This document shows positions 1 to 10,015 of a DNA stretch of 64,000 bases, piece after piece; the stretch's first letter is position 1, and the number at the start of each line of letters is the position of its first letter. The DNA comes from Liopterus haemorrhoidalis (Eukaryota > Arthropoda > Insecta > Coleoptera > Dytiscidae). A program made the position numbers and the translations under genes. The DNA lies in assembly GCA_963971575.1 (NCBI GenBank), contig OZ020612.1, positions 66,461,869 to 66,525,868 of the forward strand, given 5' to 3'. A model generated the notes under the pieces. That model was not told where the DNA came from. It did not search any database and was given only the letters and a program-made list of their open reading frames with translations.

Positions 1-435
1 TTGGGGCTTTAATTCTTGCACCAATTGAATTTTGTAGGGGTGCAGCTTTAGGTATTTGTGCATATTGCGATGTAATGATGATCTATGCACATTTAAAGCA
101 CTTGCGCGCTTCCGAATTGAAAGGTTCGGGTCGTCACGAACAGACTGATTAACATTCTCCACGTTTTCTACCGTTCTTGATGACCTAGGTCGCCCGGATT
201 TTGATTTATCCAGCGTTGTACCAGTCTCTTCAAACTTTTTAACCCGATGTCGAATGAGAGGAATGCTTGGCGCATCATTTAAGTGACGAAAACCTCGAAT
301 ACTGCAGAACTTTCTACGCGCTACAGTCGCCGAATCACCGTTTTTGTAAAACTCTCGCACGCATAACGCGCGGTCTGCTCTCGAGAAACAATCCATAGCG
401 ACTAAATTCCCAAGAGCCAGGCTACCGATTGACAT
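1..435 (-). CDS. N-terminal HTH part of a Tc1/mariner-like (DUF4817-type) transposase, partial
   Basis: An open frame of 145 codons on the minus strand starts at 435 and runs off the left edge. It contains REFYKNGDSATVARRKF, a helix-turn-helix-like stretch, then IRHRVKKFEETGT, SGRPRSSRT and a second HTH-like region ending LNVHRSSLHRNMHKYLKLHPYKIQLVQEL. This layout (HTH, linker with GRPR, second HTH) is that of the DUF4817-like DNA-binding half of many insect Tc1/mariner-type transposases. The catalytic DDE half would lie outside the window. The frame is also open further upstream to about 480, so the true start is uncertain. No stop or frameshift is visible in this part, so the copy may be fairly young. 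Confidence 0.75.
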   Translation of the reverse strand, partial: MSIGSLALGNLVAMDCFSRADRALCVREFYKNGDSATVARRKFCSIRGFRHLNDAPSIPLIRHRVKKFEETGTTLDKSKSGRPRSSRTVENVENVNQSVRDDPNLSIRKRASALNVHRSSLHRNMHKYLKLHPYKIQLVQELKPQ

Positions 436-511
436 AACCCCCGCGCCCCTCGGATACGTTGCGTTCACGCAGTAAGCTAAATAAATATAAAATTTCTTTT
501 GAGACACCTTG
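1..511 (-). mobile_element. 5' end of a Tc1/mariner-like transposon
   Basis: Read on the minus strand, the end at 511 begins CAAGGTGTCTCAAAAG and is preceded by TA (512-513). A TA target and a terminal sequence close to the CAGGGTGTCTCAAAAG ends of this class support the boundary. The short untranslated leader (about 436-511) leads into the transposase frame. The other terminus is off the window. Confidence 0.6.
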
Positions 512-513
512 TA

Positions 514-873
514 TTAAAGAATAAACATGCGTAGGCTAGTTGAAAGTAAAAGATGGAATATGATTTTTTCTACAACCGTTATGAAAACATTTCAATTGTT
601 TTTTGGTTTTGAAATGTGTCACTTTTAGGCACTAGTTCCTGGGCGAGAGGCCTGTTGATGAGCGCCATCTTGTGTTTTTCTTTGTTTTTGGTCATCACTT
701 GTAGTTTAAAAGAGATGACTTTTTTAAAGGTTATTTTTATTATTATTATTATAAAATCAGGATTGAGATTTGATTTTTTCACTCTCACTGTTCATTGGAA
801 TTTAGTGTTTATACATTGCAGACGTCTGACGCAGATTTAATTTGTGAAAAATTTGAGTGATATATTGGGGATG
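514..873. other. unassigned stretch
   Basis: Only short chance open frames and A/T runs are seen. There is a run of TTATTA units near 730-750. No gene or element end is recognised. Confidence 0.5.
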
Positions 874-1107
874 ATAAGGGGATAGGCATGATTTTTTAAT
901 TTTTTTTTATAATATTCCTCTTGTTGCATATAAACATAAAAAACAGTTTTTAATTTTTTTTTTTTTTTAATTTGAAGGCTTAAAAAAATCATAAATGTAT
1001 GTAGCGCGCGAAAACGACGTGTGACGTCATACCCCTTCTAACTGACGCATGACACTACTAGCCTACCCAGCGGACATAGTATGTTGTGAACTTATTATAT
1101 ATTATAC
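874..1107 (+). repeat. partial duplicate of the left end of the THAP transposon
   Basis: About 225 bases from AAGGGGATAGGCATGA through GCGCGCGAAAACGACG to CAGCGGACATAGTA are repeated almost exactly at 1108-1330. The duplicate stops where the second copy begins, giving a tandem arrangement of the terminal region. The same sequence recurs in reverse at 30780-31000. Confidence 0.8.
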
Positions 1108-1449
1108 AATAGGGGATAGGCATGATTTTTTATTTTTTTTTATAATATTCCTCTTGTTGCATATAAACATAAAAAAAGATTTAAATTTTTTTTTTTTTAA
1201 TTTGAAGGCTTAAAAAAATCATAAATGTATGTAGCGCGCGAAAACGACGTGTGACGTCATACCCCTTCTAACTGACGCATGACACTACTAGCCTACCCAG
1301 CGGACATAGTAAGTTGTGAACTTATTTGTTTATATAACTTTTATAGGTTATTTAAAGTTAGAGTGATTTTAATTAAAATAAAGTTTAATTCTATAAAAAC
1401 AATTTATACATGTTTACCGAATTAAATTTTATATTAAAATATATAAAAT

Positions 1450-1677
1450 ATGGAAGATCCAGGTCCCAGTACTTCGAAACATAATCGAAAATATTGTTCA
1501 GTACCGATGTGCACAATTAGTTCAACTAGAAATCCAAAAAAAAACAATTTATATCATTACCTGATGGCGAAAAACAACAGAAAAGGCGAAATTTGTGGCT
1601 GGAAGCTATGGGGCGAAATAAAACCGATATTTCAGAAAAAAGTTAATTTTATGTTTGTGAGCGAAATCAATGTTGGG
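1450..1677 (+). pseudogene. THAP zinc-finger protein fragment of a transposon
   Basis: The frame starts MEDPGPSTSKHNRKYCSVPMC. The CxxxxC start is followed, after a shift of frame near 1557, by LPDGEKQQ, RNLWLEAMGRN and FYVCE. These are the hallmarks of the C2CH THAP DNA-binding finger (two N-terminal Cys, the conserved Trp, later Cys). A TAA interrupts the shifted frame just before FYVCE. THAP fingers occur in P-element and Kolobok-type transposases and in derived host genes. Here the finger lies directly inside a terminal inverted repeat, so it belongs to the transposon and is dead. Confidence 0.75.
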
Positions 1678-1725
1678 TAAATTATCACTCTGAGCCCTAA
1701 CAAAATCTTTATCTGCCATTTTAAT
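1666..1725 (-). pseudogene. N-terminal fragment of the second THAP-transposon protein
   Basis: The minus strand begins ATG at 1725 and gives MADKDFVRAQSDNLPNID before joining foreign sequence. The homologous plus-strand frame at 30384 in copy 2 starts MADKDFVRTQSDNLPNID and continues further. Similar N-termini are, from memory, those of insect proteins with a SWIM/YqaJ-like domain. No such domain is present here, so the function is not assigned. Confidence 0.55.
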
Positions 1726-2200
1726 AATAAATGCGTGAAAAATTGTTTAAAAACAAATACAAAACTCTCGAACAATACAATATACACACGTGTAAAGATT
1801 ATGTTGTAGCTGCATCTGTGACGTGAAACCCCTATCGTTTGACGCCATACTCAGTCGTTTTTACTCGGCAACCTTCGCGCCGTGGTCGGCTTATTTCAAA
1901 TTTACAATATTTTAATTAAAAAATTTGGCTATAATATTAATTAAAATGTGATTTTTGTTTTGTTAAGTGACATAACTAATATTAACATATCAAAATAATG
2001 TAGTTTTAAAGAAATATAAATTTTATGCGTATCCCCTATTATATATTTGTATGTTTTCGCCAACATGAGGTACAGCGATACTCGTGAAAGTTTTGGTGCA
2101 CCGACTCTTTTAATATATGAAACACCAGCAGCTCCAAACTCTTCTCAGTAAGCCAATGATGGTAAGAGAAGAAATGTTTTATTTAAATCGAAAACGGTAG

Positions 2201-2659
2201 ATGATACGTTTTTTTTTTTTTAAATTTTATATATTTCAATATTTAGCCGAAAAAAACTATTTAGAGCAAAATAAGTTTATTGATCAATGCGGTCAATGCC
2301 AACCTAAAGTTGAAATTAAAGTATATAAAAATAGTTCATCGAATTTTATATCTCATCTTAAAGATGACACGGAAACGATGCATTTATTACATTTAAAAAA
2401 CATTGATTCTAAAGGTAGACAAACAGTTGTTTTTCAAAAATCAAGAACAATTAGAGCCGGAACATTGTCACAACAAAAATTTGAAGAAGACATTACCAAA
2501 TATGTTATTCCTCTAAGTTCGGTAGAGTGGCAAAATGTTTCGAAAGCTGCAATTCGGCCGAAAATTATTGAGAATTTGGGAATTATATATGTAATACATA
2601 AATTGATCCAAGCGATTCAAATTTGTCTGACAAAATATCACAATATGATTGAAAACTAA
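2201..2659 (+). pseudogene. hAT transposase N-terminal remnant with BED-like finger
   Basis: The frame holds CGQCQPKVEIKVYKNSSSNF followed by ISHLK, which resembles a BED zinc finger (CxxC, then an SNxxxHLK helix). It is followed by QKFEEDITKYVI and LSSVEWQNV, typical of the segment after the BED finger in hAT transposases. The open frame ends at 2659, far short of a usual 500-700 residue hAT transposase, and the first residues are a T-rich artefact. No terminal repeats could be tied to it. It is a truncated fragment. Confidence 0.6.
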
Positions 2660-3265
2660 TAATTTGACAATAATGATTATCATTTAGTTAAGAATAATAA
2701 AAATTAGAGCTAAATTCCCAGAACTCTGGAAACATCCCTCGTACATTGTATAAGGGTGTCTTGGTTTTATCTATGTAATCCTAAACATATCTATTGCCAC
2801 CTGAAATGGGGGGGGGGGTAATAACTCAGGGTTAAAAGTAAGTCGTGTTCTTGTTGAGAAAACTTGTCATGTAGTAGCATCTGTAAACAAAGTGGCGCGA
2901 AGAAGTGATCCTCTTGAGATGCGTCACGCAAATTAACTTCGTTCATGGGAGAGTGGCAGCTAAACATCTGCATTCGACCTTGCATCCCCGGTTCTCATTT
3001 AAATACGGCAGTAACACAGCTCAACTCACACAATCATCATTATGATTGTCATTTCAGCAGCAGACAATTCGTTTCATACGACAAACTTAAATTACAATAC
3101 AATTCAAGATACACTTTATTATCCATTCAAATTATTGGGAATTATTTTAATAAGATACGGATTGTATAAATATCTTCAACACAAATGAATTGTTTCGTTC
3201 AGAAACCAATTAACGATCAAAATCGACAAAATTCTAGATTCATATTATTTGTAGATATACACATC
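2660..3265. other. unassigned stretch
   Basis: A short G-run (2810-2818) and AT-rich sequence are visible. No gene or repeat boundary is recognised. Confidence 0.5.
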
Positions 3266-3319
3266 GTTTAGTGCAGCGTTTCCCAAACTGTGGTACGCGT
3301 ACCACTGGTGGTACGCGAG

Positions 3320-3440
3320 TTGCTACAAGTAGAATTCAAACGACACAATCAAATTAATTTTTGGTTAAGCATTGATAAAGAATATGAACAACTTTCTAAG
3401 AAAGCTCTTAAATTATTATTACCGTTTACTAGTACGGAAT
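3320..3440 (+). pseudogene. hAT transposase C-terminal fragment
   Basis: Translated motifs INFWLSIDKEYEQLSKKALK and LLLPFTST match the C-terminal dimerisation region of ZBED5-like hAT transposases (FWxSIxxEYxxLSxxAIxxLLPFxST). Only about 40 codons remain, lying close to the left terminal repeat, so most of the gene was deleted. The expected following LCE motif is lost where the sequence changes near 3435. Confidence 0.65.
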
Positions 3441-3519
3441 TACGGACGAATGGAAAGACAGAAATGAATGGAGAAGAATGATAAGGAACAGCGACCCCAT
3501 ATGACACGGGATAAGCTAG

Positions 3520-3549
3520 GGAAGAAGAAGAAGAAGAAGAAGAAGAAGT
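3520..3549 (+). repeat. (GAA)n microsatellite
   Basis: Uninterrupted GAA/AGA repeats directly follow a sequence like the 3' tail of RTE-type elements (GAACAGCGACCCC and so on). Confidence 0.8.
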
Positions 3550-3588
3550 ATTGAAACAGATTGAACGCAGCTGTAGACTTATGCGAGG

Positions 3589-4402
3589 TATAGGGGAAAA
3601 ATTTTAAGATCGTAGCGCCACGCGGATTTTTTTGCAACCATTTTAAATCAGATACCACTTGACATTTACTAGTAAATAATAGCGAAAAGTGTATCAAAAA
3701 ACGACAAAAAATAAATAATTGTTTGGGATTTTCTGATTTTGTGAAGTGACATTACTTGTAAACATCTAAAATACTACATTTTGTGATCTGGATTTAAGTT
3801 ATGGCGGTTTTCCATTGTCGATTATTTTAACTATATTGGGGGAAATAATAATTCCCGTGTTGTTTACCAAGGGGTAGAAATCTACAATGCTGGGCATATA
3901 ATATTGTGTGGAGTCACTGAAAAAAACAGAGAGTTCATAAAGATTTATGCCTACAAACTTGTGCATTACAAACCCACACACAATAACAGGAATTTTCAAG
4001 ATATGCGATAATAAATACAAAATTGAAAATATTTTTTGTAGTCACTATCATTAAAATGTAATGAGCAAACTTTGATATAAGGCCTCACTTTTTTTCCAAT
4101 TTTTAAATTGTTTATCTAAACATCGCGTCGATTCCTAACCTCTTGCTTTCCCAATTTTGTTTCGAACCGTACGGTGTCTGATATTAGTGGAAACAAATGA
4201 AACGATATTTCCGGGTTTCTTCTTTGCAATGAATTGCACATAGGCACACAACAATATGTATTATACATTTTTCAATGATTATAATAAAACTTTAAAAACG
4301 AACCTCATACAAAACCAATACACAAAACGAAATGTTATCTGATGTACACAAGTTCATGAAACGCTCACCAGATGGTAGGGTGCTTAGCTGCAAATCCCTA
4401 TA
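3589..4402 (+). repeat. repeat A, copy 1 (814 bp)
   Basis: This runs from TATAGGGGAAAAATTTTAAG to CAAATCCCTATA. Apart from small indels it is nearly identical to 17013-17833. The ends form short inverted repeats (TATAGGG and CCCTATA). In this copy the flanks extend the symmetry (ATGCGAGGT on the left, ACCTCGCAT on the right). No coding capacity is apparent. Confidence 0.8.
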
Positions 4403-4789
4403 CACCTCGCATTTTTGAACCAAATTTTAAAAAATTATGTTCTTCGAAACAAGCACAAGGATCTCATTAAATTTATTTTATAAAAATATTTGATTATAAT
4501 AATAAATATATAGAAAATATATTAATTGGTTTTTTATTATTCTGTGCTTTTATTAAAACCATTTATTAGTAAACGAAATGTGACAAAATAGTAGAATCTA
4601 CTATTTTTCTACTAAGTAAGTAAATAAATATACGAAATACAATCATTTTACGAAGTGGTACAATTTAGCGTGATGTACCACCAAGTGGTACGCGTGCCAA
4701 AAAAGGTTGGGAAACGCTGGTTTAGTCCATCCTAAGTATGTCCGCCCATTTATAATAACTTGCTTACTTCTTGCATAAATAGATATTAT

Positions 4790-5752
4790 AACCATATTTA
4801 GGATAAAAGTCAACAGTCCAGTATTTTTAAAACGGAAACAGGATTAAGACAGGGTGGAGGATTAAGTCCAACGCTTTTTATAACATTTATGGATGAAATT
4901 ATAAAAAAGTGTAAAAATAAAACAACAAAGTTCAAGGTTAGATATAGGAATATGTAAATAACTGAAATATCGGAAGGAGTATTTGCTGACGACGTTGTTA
5001 TAATAACAAAAGGACGAAACGAATTACAGGAAAATTTAAATGTATGGAATAGAATATTAAAAGAATACGGTATGACGATGAATAAAAATAAAACGAAAGT
5101 TATGGTATTAGGAACAGATGAAATCATAAATATAAAAATAGACGACATTAATATTGAACAGGTTAAAAATTTCAAATACTTAGGAATAGAGATAAGAGAG
5201 GATGGAAAACAAGAAATGGAGATAAATACAAGAATAGAAAAGACAACAAAACTTTACTTTGACATAAAGAATACACTTATCAATAGGAAAGAAATAACAA
5301 GAACCACAAAAATAAACGTATTCAAAGCTATATACAGACCGGTACTGACTTTTGGCTGTGAGACCTGGACGCTTTCAAGAAGAGAAAAGGGTAAAATACA
5401 AGCTTTGGAGATGAAGTATTTAAGAAGAGTAAAGGGTGTGACTAAGATGAATAAAATCAGAAATACAAATATAAGAAAAGAACTCAATATAGAACCAATA
5501 GAACAATTTATAGAAAACAGACAACTGGCCAGGTGGGGACACATGCAAAGACTGCAAGACACAAGACAAGTGAAGCAGATCTGGGAGACCAGAACGTACA
5601 GAAAGCAAAGAACAGGAAGACCAAGAAATACATGGGACAGAACAGTAAAAGGGATACTAGAGAAAAGAGGAAAAACGATTATAGAAGCTAAAAGAATGAC
5701 AAGAAACAAAAAAGACTGGGCAAAATTCGTACATGAACCCGTACTGCCATAA
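4790..5752 (+). pseudogene. RTE/Jockey-like reverse transcriptase, C-terminal half
   Basis: The reading frame has GLRQGGGLSPTLFITFMDEI, the RT motif RQGxxLSPxLF, then FADDVVI with the catalytic ADD pair. YLGIEIREDG and YRPVLTFGCETWTLS follow, then RWGHMQRL and RTGRPRNTWD, which are typical of the C-terminal part of RTE-type ORF2 proteins. A TAA at 4955-4957 breaks the frame upstream of FADD. The N-terminal endonuclease and fingers are missing (5' truncation, usual for non-LTR insertions). The protein would have copied the element's RNA at a nicked target. It ends at the TAA at 5750-5752. Confidence 0.85.
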
Positions 5753-5800
5753 TATAGAAAAGAAAGAGAAAAGGAAGAAATACAGCCTACACCATAATAT

Positions 5801-6184
5801 AGGGTGACCATTCGTCCCGCATTTTAACATTTTGTCCCGCATTAACAAGCGTCCCGCAAAAGTCCCGCATTTTAACATTTTGTCCCGCATTGTCCCGCAT
5901 TTTAACATTTTGGATTTGGGAGGTGAGGACCTTTTTTTTGCTCTTCACTTGGATTTGGGAGGTGAAGACCTTTTTTTGCTCTTCTACTTGGATTTGGCAG
6001 GTGAAGACCTTTTTTTTGCTCTTCACTTGGATTTTAGGAGATGAGGATCTTTTTTTTGTTCTTCACTTGAATTTGGGAGGTGAGGACCGTTTTTTTTTTT
6101 TTGCTCTTCACTTGGATTTGGGAGATGAGGAACTTTTTTTTTTTGCTCCGTCCCGCATTGCCTTCTTAAGAAAATGGTCACCCT
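5801..6184 (+). mobile_element. non-autonomous element with minisatellite core, 10-bp flanking duplication
   Basis: The ends are AGGGTGACCAT (5801) and ATGGTCACCCT (ending 6184). ACCATAATAT flanks both sides (5791-5800 and 6185-6194). TCCCGCATT units next to both ends and the GGGTGACCA terminus resemble hAT-type MITEs, although the duplication here is 10 bp. It sits just 3' of the RTE coding region and so entered that element later. Confidence 0.8.
5911..6152 (+). repeat. minisatellite of about 40-bp units (six copies)
   Basis: The unit is roughly GGATTTGGGAGGTGAGGACC followed by a T-run and GCTCTTCACTT. Six imperfect units differ mainly in T-run length. A unit and part of a second recur alone at 25768-25820. 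Confidence 0.85.
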
Positions 6185-6194
6185 ACCATAATAT

Positions 6195-7150
6195 GGTAGA
6201 AGGTTTTTATATATATCTTATTTTGGGATAATTACTGACTCACCCTCGTATGTGGATAATTTCTTCAATTTGTATTTTGTGTTTATGAAGAGCCTGTGGG
6301 TATGATAGGGTCCTTGAACTCTATCCTTAAGTAAAATGTAACATATGTGTATGCAGATGTTTGTTTGAAGTGTTCCCATGAGGTGTTGGTCTGGGTGAAG
6401 AAGCGCCAGCGCCAGCGCCGTCCAAGCAAATGATTTAGTGGTATGTATGTGTGCGTGCAAGTGAGTGGCGCCGTGTGCAGAGATGACCTGTTGCAAACAT
6501 GACCCCTCGCCCGACCACTACTCCTAATTGGATCGACGGAGACGCAAGTCTTACACGCTATATTTACGCCGCCTGAATCTCACAGAACCGCGCATACAAC
6601 TCAAGGACGTTCGCACATCAACATCTATGATTGATCAGTTTTTATTACCTGCACTGCAAATTAACCAAACACTTTCAATCACTCTGTTTAGAAACTGGAA
6701 AAAAACTCATGTGATGACCACGCTTCTTGCCAATTACAATCCATGTATTATTTCAGTTAATCAGAAATTTGGCGCAGAGTAACAATGCTCTAACACAGAC
6801 CAGTGATTTGACTAGAATATGCATTCGAAGTTAACTCGGTACCATTGCTAACTGTATTATTAGCAGAACTATTAAATGGACAAACTAGTAGCATTTTTTA
6901 CGTAGATGACGTTGGTGAAAACACCAAACAATAGAGCATCAGATGTCCGAGTTATTTACTAAATAGTTTATGGAACAAGTAGTGAAACACGTCTACTACC
7001 TAAAACTCATTTCGCCCGTGTTTCATTATATTTTTCCTACAACCGTAAAAAAAATATATAAAATTAAATAATTCCGAATATAATTTATTTCATAAAATAA
7101 ATAGCAAGTGAAAACGTAGTCAATAAAATTAGTATTTCGGATATTCCTTC
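6195..7150. other. unassigned stretch
   Basis: This includes the likely 3' tail of the RTE element up to about 6240. An 84-codon plus-strand frame at 6528-6782 starts MDRRRRKSYTLYLRRLN and matches nothing I recognise. Codon use and context give no support for a gene. Confidence 0.4.
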
Positions 7151-7159
7151 AGATATCCA

Positions 7160-7400
7160 GATCGCAGCAGAAGCCGCTAAATAAACTTATATGTATAAAC
7201 CAAATTTCTGACTGACTCGTCCAACGCCCAGCCCCAAACTACTGGACCTAGAATCATGAAATCCGGGGAGATAATAACTTAAGCACCTTAATACAGAACG
7301 TAAGCACCCACTAAGAAGTGGTGAAAAGGAGTGAAATGTGATTTCACGGATTCCTTGACATTTCTTGGACCAGTGAGATATCGACTTAGATTTTGATTAC
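7160..7400 (+). repeat. interspersed repeat fragment (GACTGACTCGTCCAACGC type)
   Basis: The phrase GACTGACTCGTCCAACGCCC, then CAGCCCCAAACTACTGGACC and GAATCATGAAATCC, belongs to a dispersed insect repeat seen in many genomes. I cannot name the family or give exact ends. Confidence 0.35.
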
Positions 7401-7610
7401 AAAAGTTACTCATACAAATGTTGAAATACTTATTTCAGGATTTTGTCCTAATCAACTCCTAAAGGGGTGAATCTATAATTGGGGTGAATTATAGAACCCA
7501 TTATATTTCTTGTGTTTGTTGAGTTATAACATTCCTTTCTGGTATATAGAAATCTTTTTAAAATCAATGGTTTCGACAGATTTTTTAAATAAAAAATTAG
7601 TATTTTTTAT

Positions 7611-8193
7611 TTAAAAAATCAAGAGCGCGTAGAATATGTGAGAGTGGAATAATGCATAATACGCCACCATCAGAACATCCTTGGTTACAGACTGTACTAA
7701 GTTTCGGAATAGAAATATAACTGAGCACAGTCTGCTTGATAAGCAGGTTACATGGTGATGCCAAGTTAGGTTGGGATCAACATGCAACCCTAGGAATTTT
7801 ACGTGGTCCTGGTTAGCGAAATCATTTCTGTGTAGTATTATTAATATTTGTTGGATCTTATCTAGGTTAAGCGATAGTTTATTGGCATCAAACCAGTATT
7901 TAGCTTTGTCTAACGTAGATACACTGCGTGAAAGGGCGTTAGTCAGGGAGTGCGATTTGCAAACCAAGATTTCGTCAGCATAGAGTATACTGGTTTGATA
8001 CGTATAAATCGGAAAGTCGTTAATATAAATGAGGAACAGTAAGGGGCCAAGAATGGAACCCTGTGGGACCCCTATATTAAAGGTCAGGGGATCAGATTTA
8101 TGGTCTTTAAGTAACACTTGTTGTTTCCTTTCCTGTAGGTAGGATTCTACTAGTTTGCCACTACCATCATCAAAACCATAATATGCAAGCTTT
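7611..8193 (-). pseudogene. Jockey/CR1-like reverse transcriptase fragment, copy 1
   Basis: The minus-strand frame reads YYGFDDGSGKLVESYL, then GVPQGSILGPLLFLIYIND, then YADE where YADD is expected, then NKLSLNLDKIQ and VKFLGLHVDPNLTWHHHV. These are the order and spacing of RT motifs 3 to 6 in Jockey/CR1-type ORF2. The second catalytic Asp is replaced by Glu. The piece is 5' truncated at a TAA just above 8193 and runs into AT-rich sequence at 7611. The same family recurs at 24257-25210. Confidence 0.85.
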
Positions 8194-8209
8194 TATAATA
8201 GTCTGGTGA

Positions 8210-8750
8210 GATACAACTTTATATACATAGATTAATTTTAACAAATCCTCATTGGTTCTGCAATACCTTATATGTGCAGTTTTTACCGAATTGGTTTATA
8301 AAACCCTATTTTAAACCTATGTAAAACACATTATTTAGCAATACTGCAATATCATCTATGTACAGAAACACACATAGTTATTTCACGGCGTCAGAAAACA
8401 TTTTATACTCCCTTGTTTTTGTACTTCCTGTAAAGTTTTAGTTTTTTCACATAGAAGATATTGTAGAACCAACGACTTAATACTAAAAGTCAATATAAGA
8501 ATAAAAACACCAAATTTCACCTTTTAGTTTAAAAGTTTCAAGTGTTATATCGCGATATTGCACCGCATATTTTTGTTTAATATCTAGATTTAGCATATAT
8601 CTAGTTGTAAGACTTTTATGCAATCTGGCATTACAGGCGAAAAATATTAACAAATATGTATTTAATATCGGAAAAAAATAAGTGGATTATATCAAATGAA
8701 AGCTCTAAATATACGTGGATTAACTAACACAATTACATTTTTGCAAATAA
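8210..8750. other. unassigned stretch
   Basis: AT-rich, without a recognised gene or element. Confidence 0.5.
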
Positions 8751-8799
8751 GCATATTATGAAGCAATTTTTGCTCATACTTAAATGTGTCAGAAAACTT

Positions 8800-8900
8800 G
8801 TGTCCCCCACCTTATTGCCCAAAGACGCTAATAGGGCGAAAATGAATCTATTAGCGAAACGTTGGGTATCTAAAAGAAATACTTTGTCCAAAAATCCGAA
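8800..8900 (+). repeat. possible Penelope-like 3' fragment
   Basis: CTATTAGCGAAACGTTGGGTATCTAAAAGAAAT resembles 17945-18020 (GGTTTAGCGAAACGTTGTGTTTCTAAAATA) and the GAAACGT motif after the Penelope gene at 12830. The assignment is by resemblance only. Confidence 0.3.
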
Positions 8901-8959
8901 AGAATTTTATTTACACAAATTTTATTTCAATACATTTTCTTTATTTGTTGTTTACATTA

Positions 8960-9527
8960 TAGACCGGGAGCTCATGACATTTTTTGTCTCCGATTTCATA
9001 CAGCATGCCTTTTGGAGGAGAGAATATTTACCCTGTGACAACAAAAAAGGGATGGTACTAAACCCCTGCACGCTTTCCGGTCATAGGGAAAATTGCATTT
9101 CCACTTGCACAACATTTTTGTGTTTTTCTCTGATTTAATATTGCTTGCCTTTTGTCAAAAGAAAGTTATAACAAATTTAAAGTCTTTTAATTATAGGCAT
9201 GCTGTATGAAAACGCGAAAAATCATATTTTTTTATTACAAGATCACATGACCGTTTGAGCCCTTTGGGACCCTCCGAATCGCATGCATATATTTAAAAGA
9301 CATTAAATTTGTTATAACTTTCTTATGACAAAAGGGCAAGCAATATTAAATCAGAGAAAAGCACAAAAATTTTGTGTTTAAGTGGAAATGCAATTTTCCC
9401 TATGACCGAAAAGCGTGCAGAGGTTTAGTACCATCCCTTTTTTGTTGTCACAGGGTAAATATTCTCTCCTCCAAAAGGCATGCTGTATGAAATCGGAGAC
9501 CAAAAACTGTCATGAGCTCCCGGTCTA
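8960..9527 (+). mobile_element. 568-bp palindromic MITE, copy 1 (TTA duplication)
   Basis: The ends TAGACCGGGAGCTCATGAC and GTCATGAGCTCCCGGTCTA are the tips of long inverted arms of more than 200 bp around a central spacer. TTA flanks both sides (8957-8959 and 9528-9530). A 3-bp TWA duplication is typical of PIF/Harbinger elements. Copy 2 at 20918-21485 has the same length in the opposite internal orientation and is flanked by TAA. Confidence 0.85.
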
Positions 9528-10015
9528 TTACTCTATAAAGTGGGTTTTACACGATTCAATTAATTGAAAAAGTTAACATTCAATTAATTGATGTGTGTAA
9601 AGCGTAAAAATTTCGTCAATTAATTGATCAATTAATTGACAAAAAATTTGATCAATTTATTTTGAAAATAGAACAAGTTCTATTTTTCGTCAATTTTTCA
9701 TAAATTTTTTAGGGAATTCTAGGTATATTTTTATCTGTTAAGATATTGCCAACTGTTTAGTTGTAGCATATCCTCGAAACATATTATTTTTGTTTCGGTT
9801 TCAAAACATTCTTTTGTTTTTGTTCACAGCTCGTAATTTTGTGAAGATTTTTTCAATATTTTCATTTTGATAAATATGTCAACATGTTTTACAGTTGGTA
9901 ATGTAAAAATTTTCAAAATAATTGATGTGTGTAAAGTGATGTTTTTGTTCCCAAGGTTACCAATAAATTTTTCAATTAATTGACAAAAAGCTTGATCAAT
10001 ATGTTGATCAATTAA

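Larger units (their letters stand above)
1108..2040 (+). mobile_element. internally deleted two-gene THAP DNA transposon, copy 1
   Basis: The ends match in inverted orientation: AATAGGGGATAGGCAT at 1108 and ATGCGTATCCCCTATT at 2025-2040. Reading inward from the left end there is a 5' leader and then a THAP-domain frame. Reading inward from the right end on the minus strand there is the start of a second protein (MADKDFVRAQSDNLPNID, 1725 to about 1666). The two are fused tail to tail near 1666, so the rest of both genes has been deleted. Copy 2 (30064-31000) keeps the same ends but a different internal deletion. The superfamily is not certain. Confidence 0.7.
3274..4719 (+). mobile_element. 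hAT element with terminal inverted repeats and 8-bp duplication
   Basis: The ends are CAGCGTTTCCCAAACTGTGG (3274) and TTGGGAAACGCTG (ending 4719). GTTTAGTG (3266-3273) and GTTTAGTC (4720-4727) flank it and differ at one base. The TIR sequence and 8-bp duplication are those of hAT elements. Inside are a short C-terminal hAT coding piece and a later insertion (3589-4402). Confidence 0.85.

Noticed and set aside
5254..5811. 185-codon minus-strand frame rich in Phe, Leu and Ser
   Set aside because: It is the complement of the RTE reverse transcriptase on the plus strand.
6528..6782. 84-codon frame starting MDRRRRKSYTLYLRRLN
   Set aside because: No homology recognised, no splice or promoter context. 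Listed only under the unassigned stretch.
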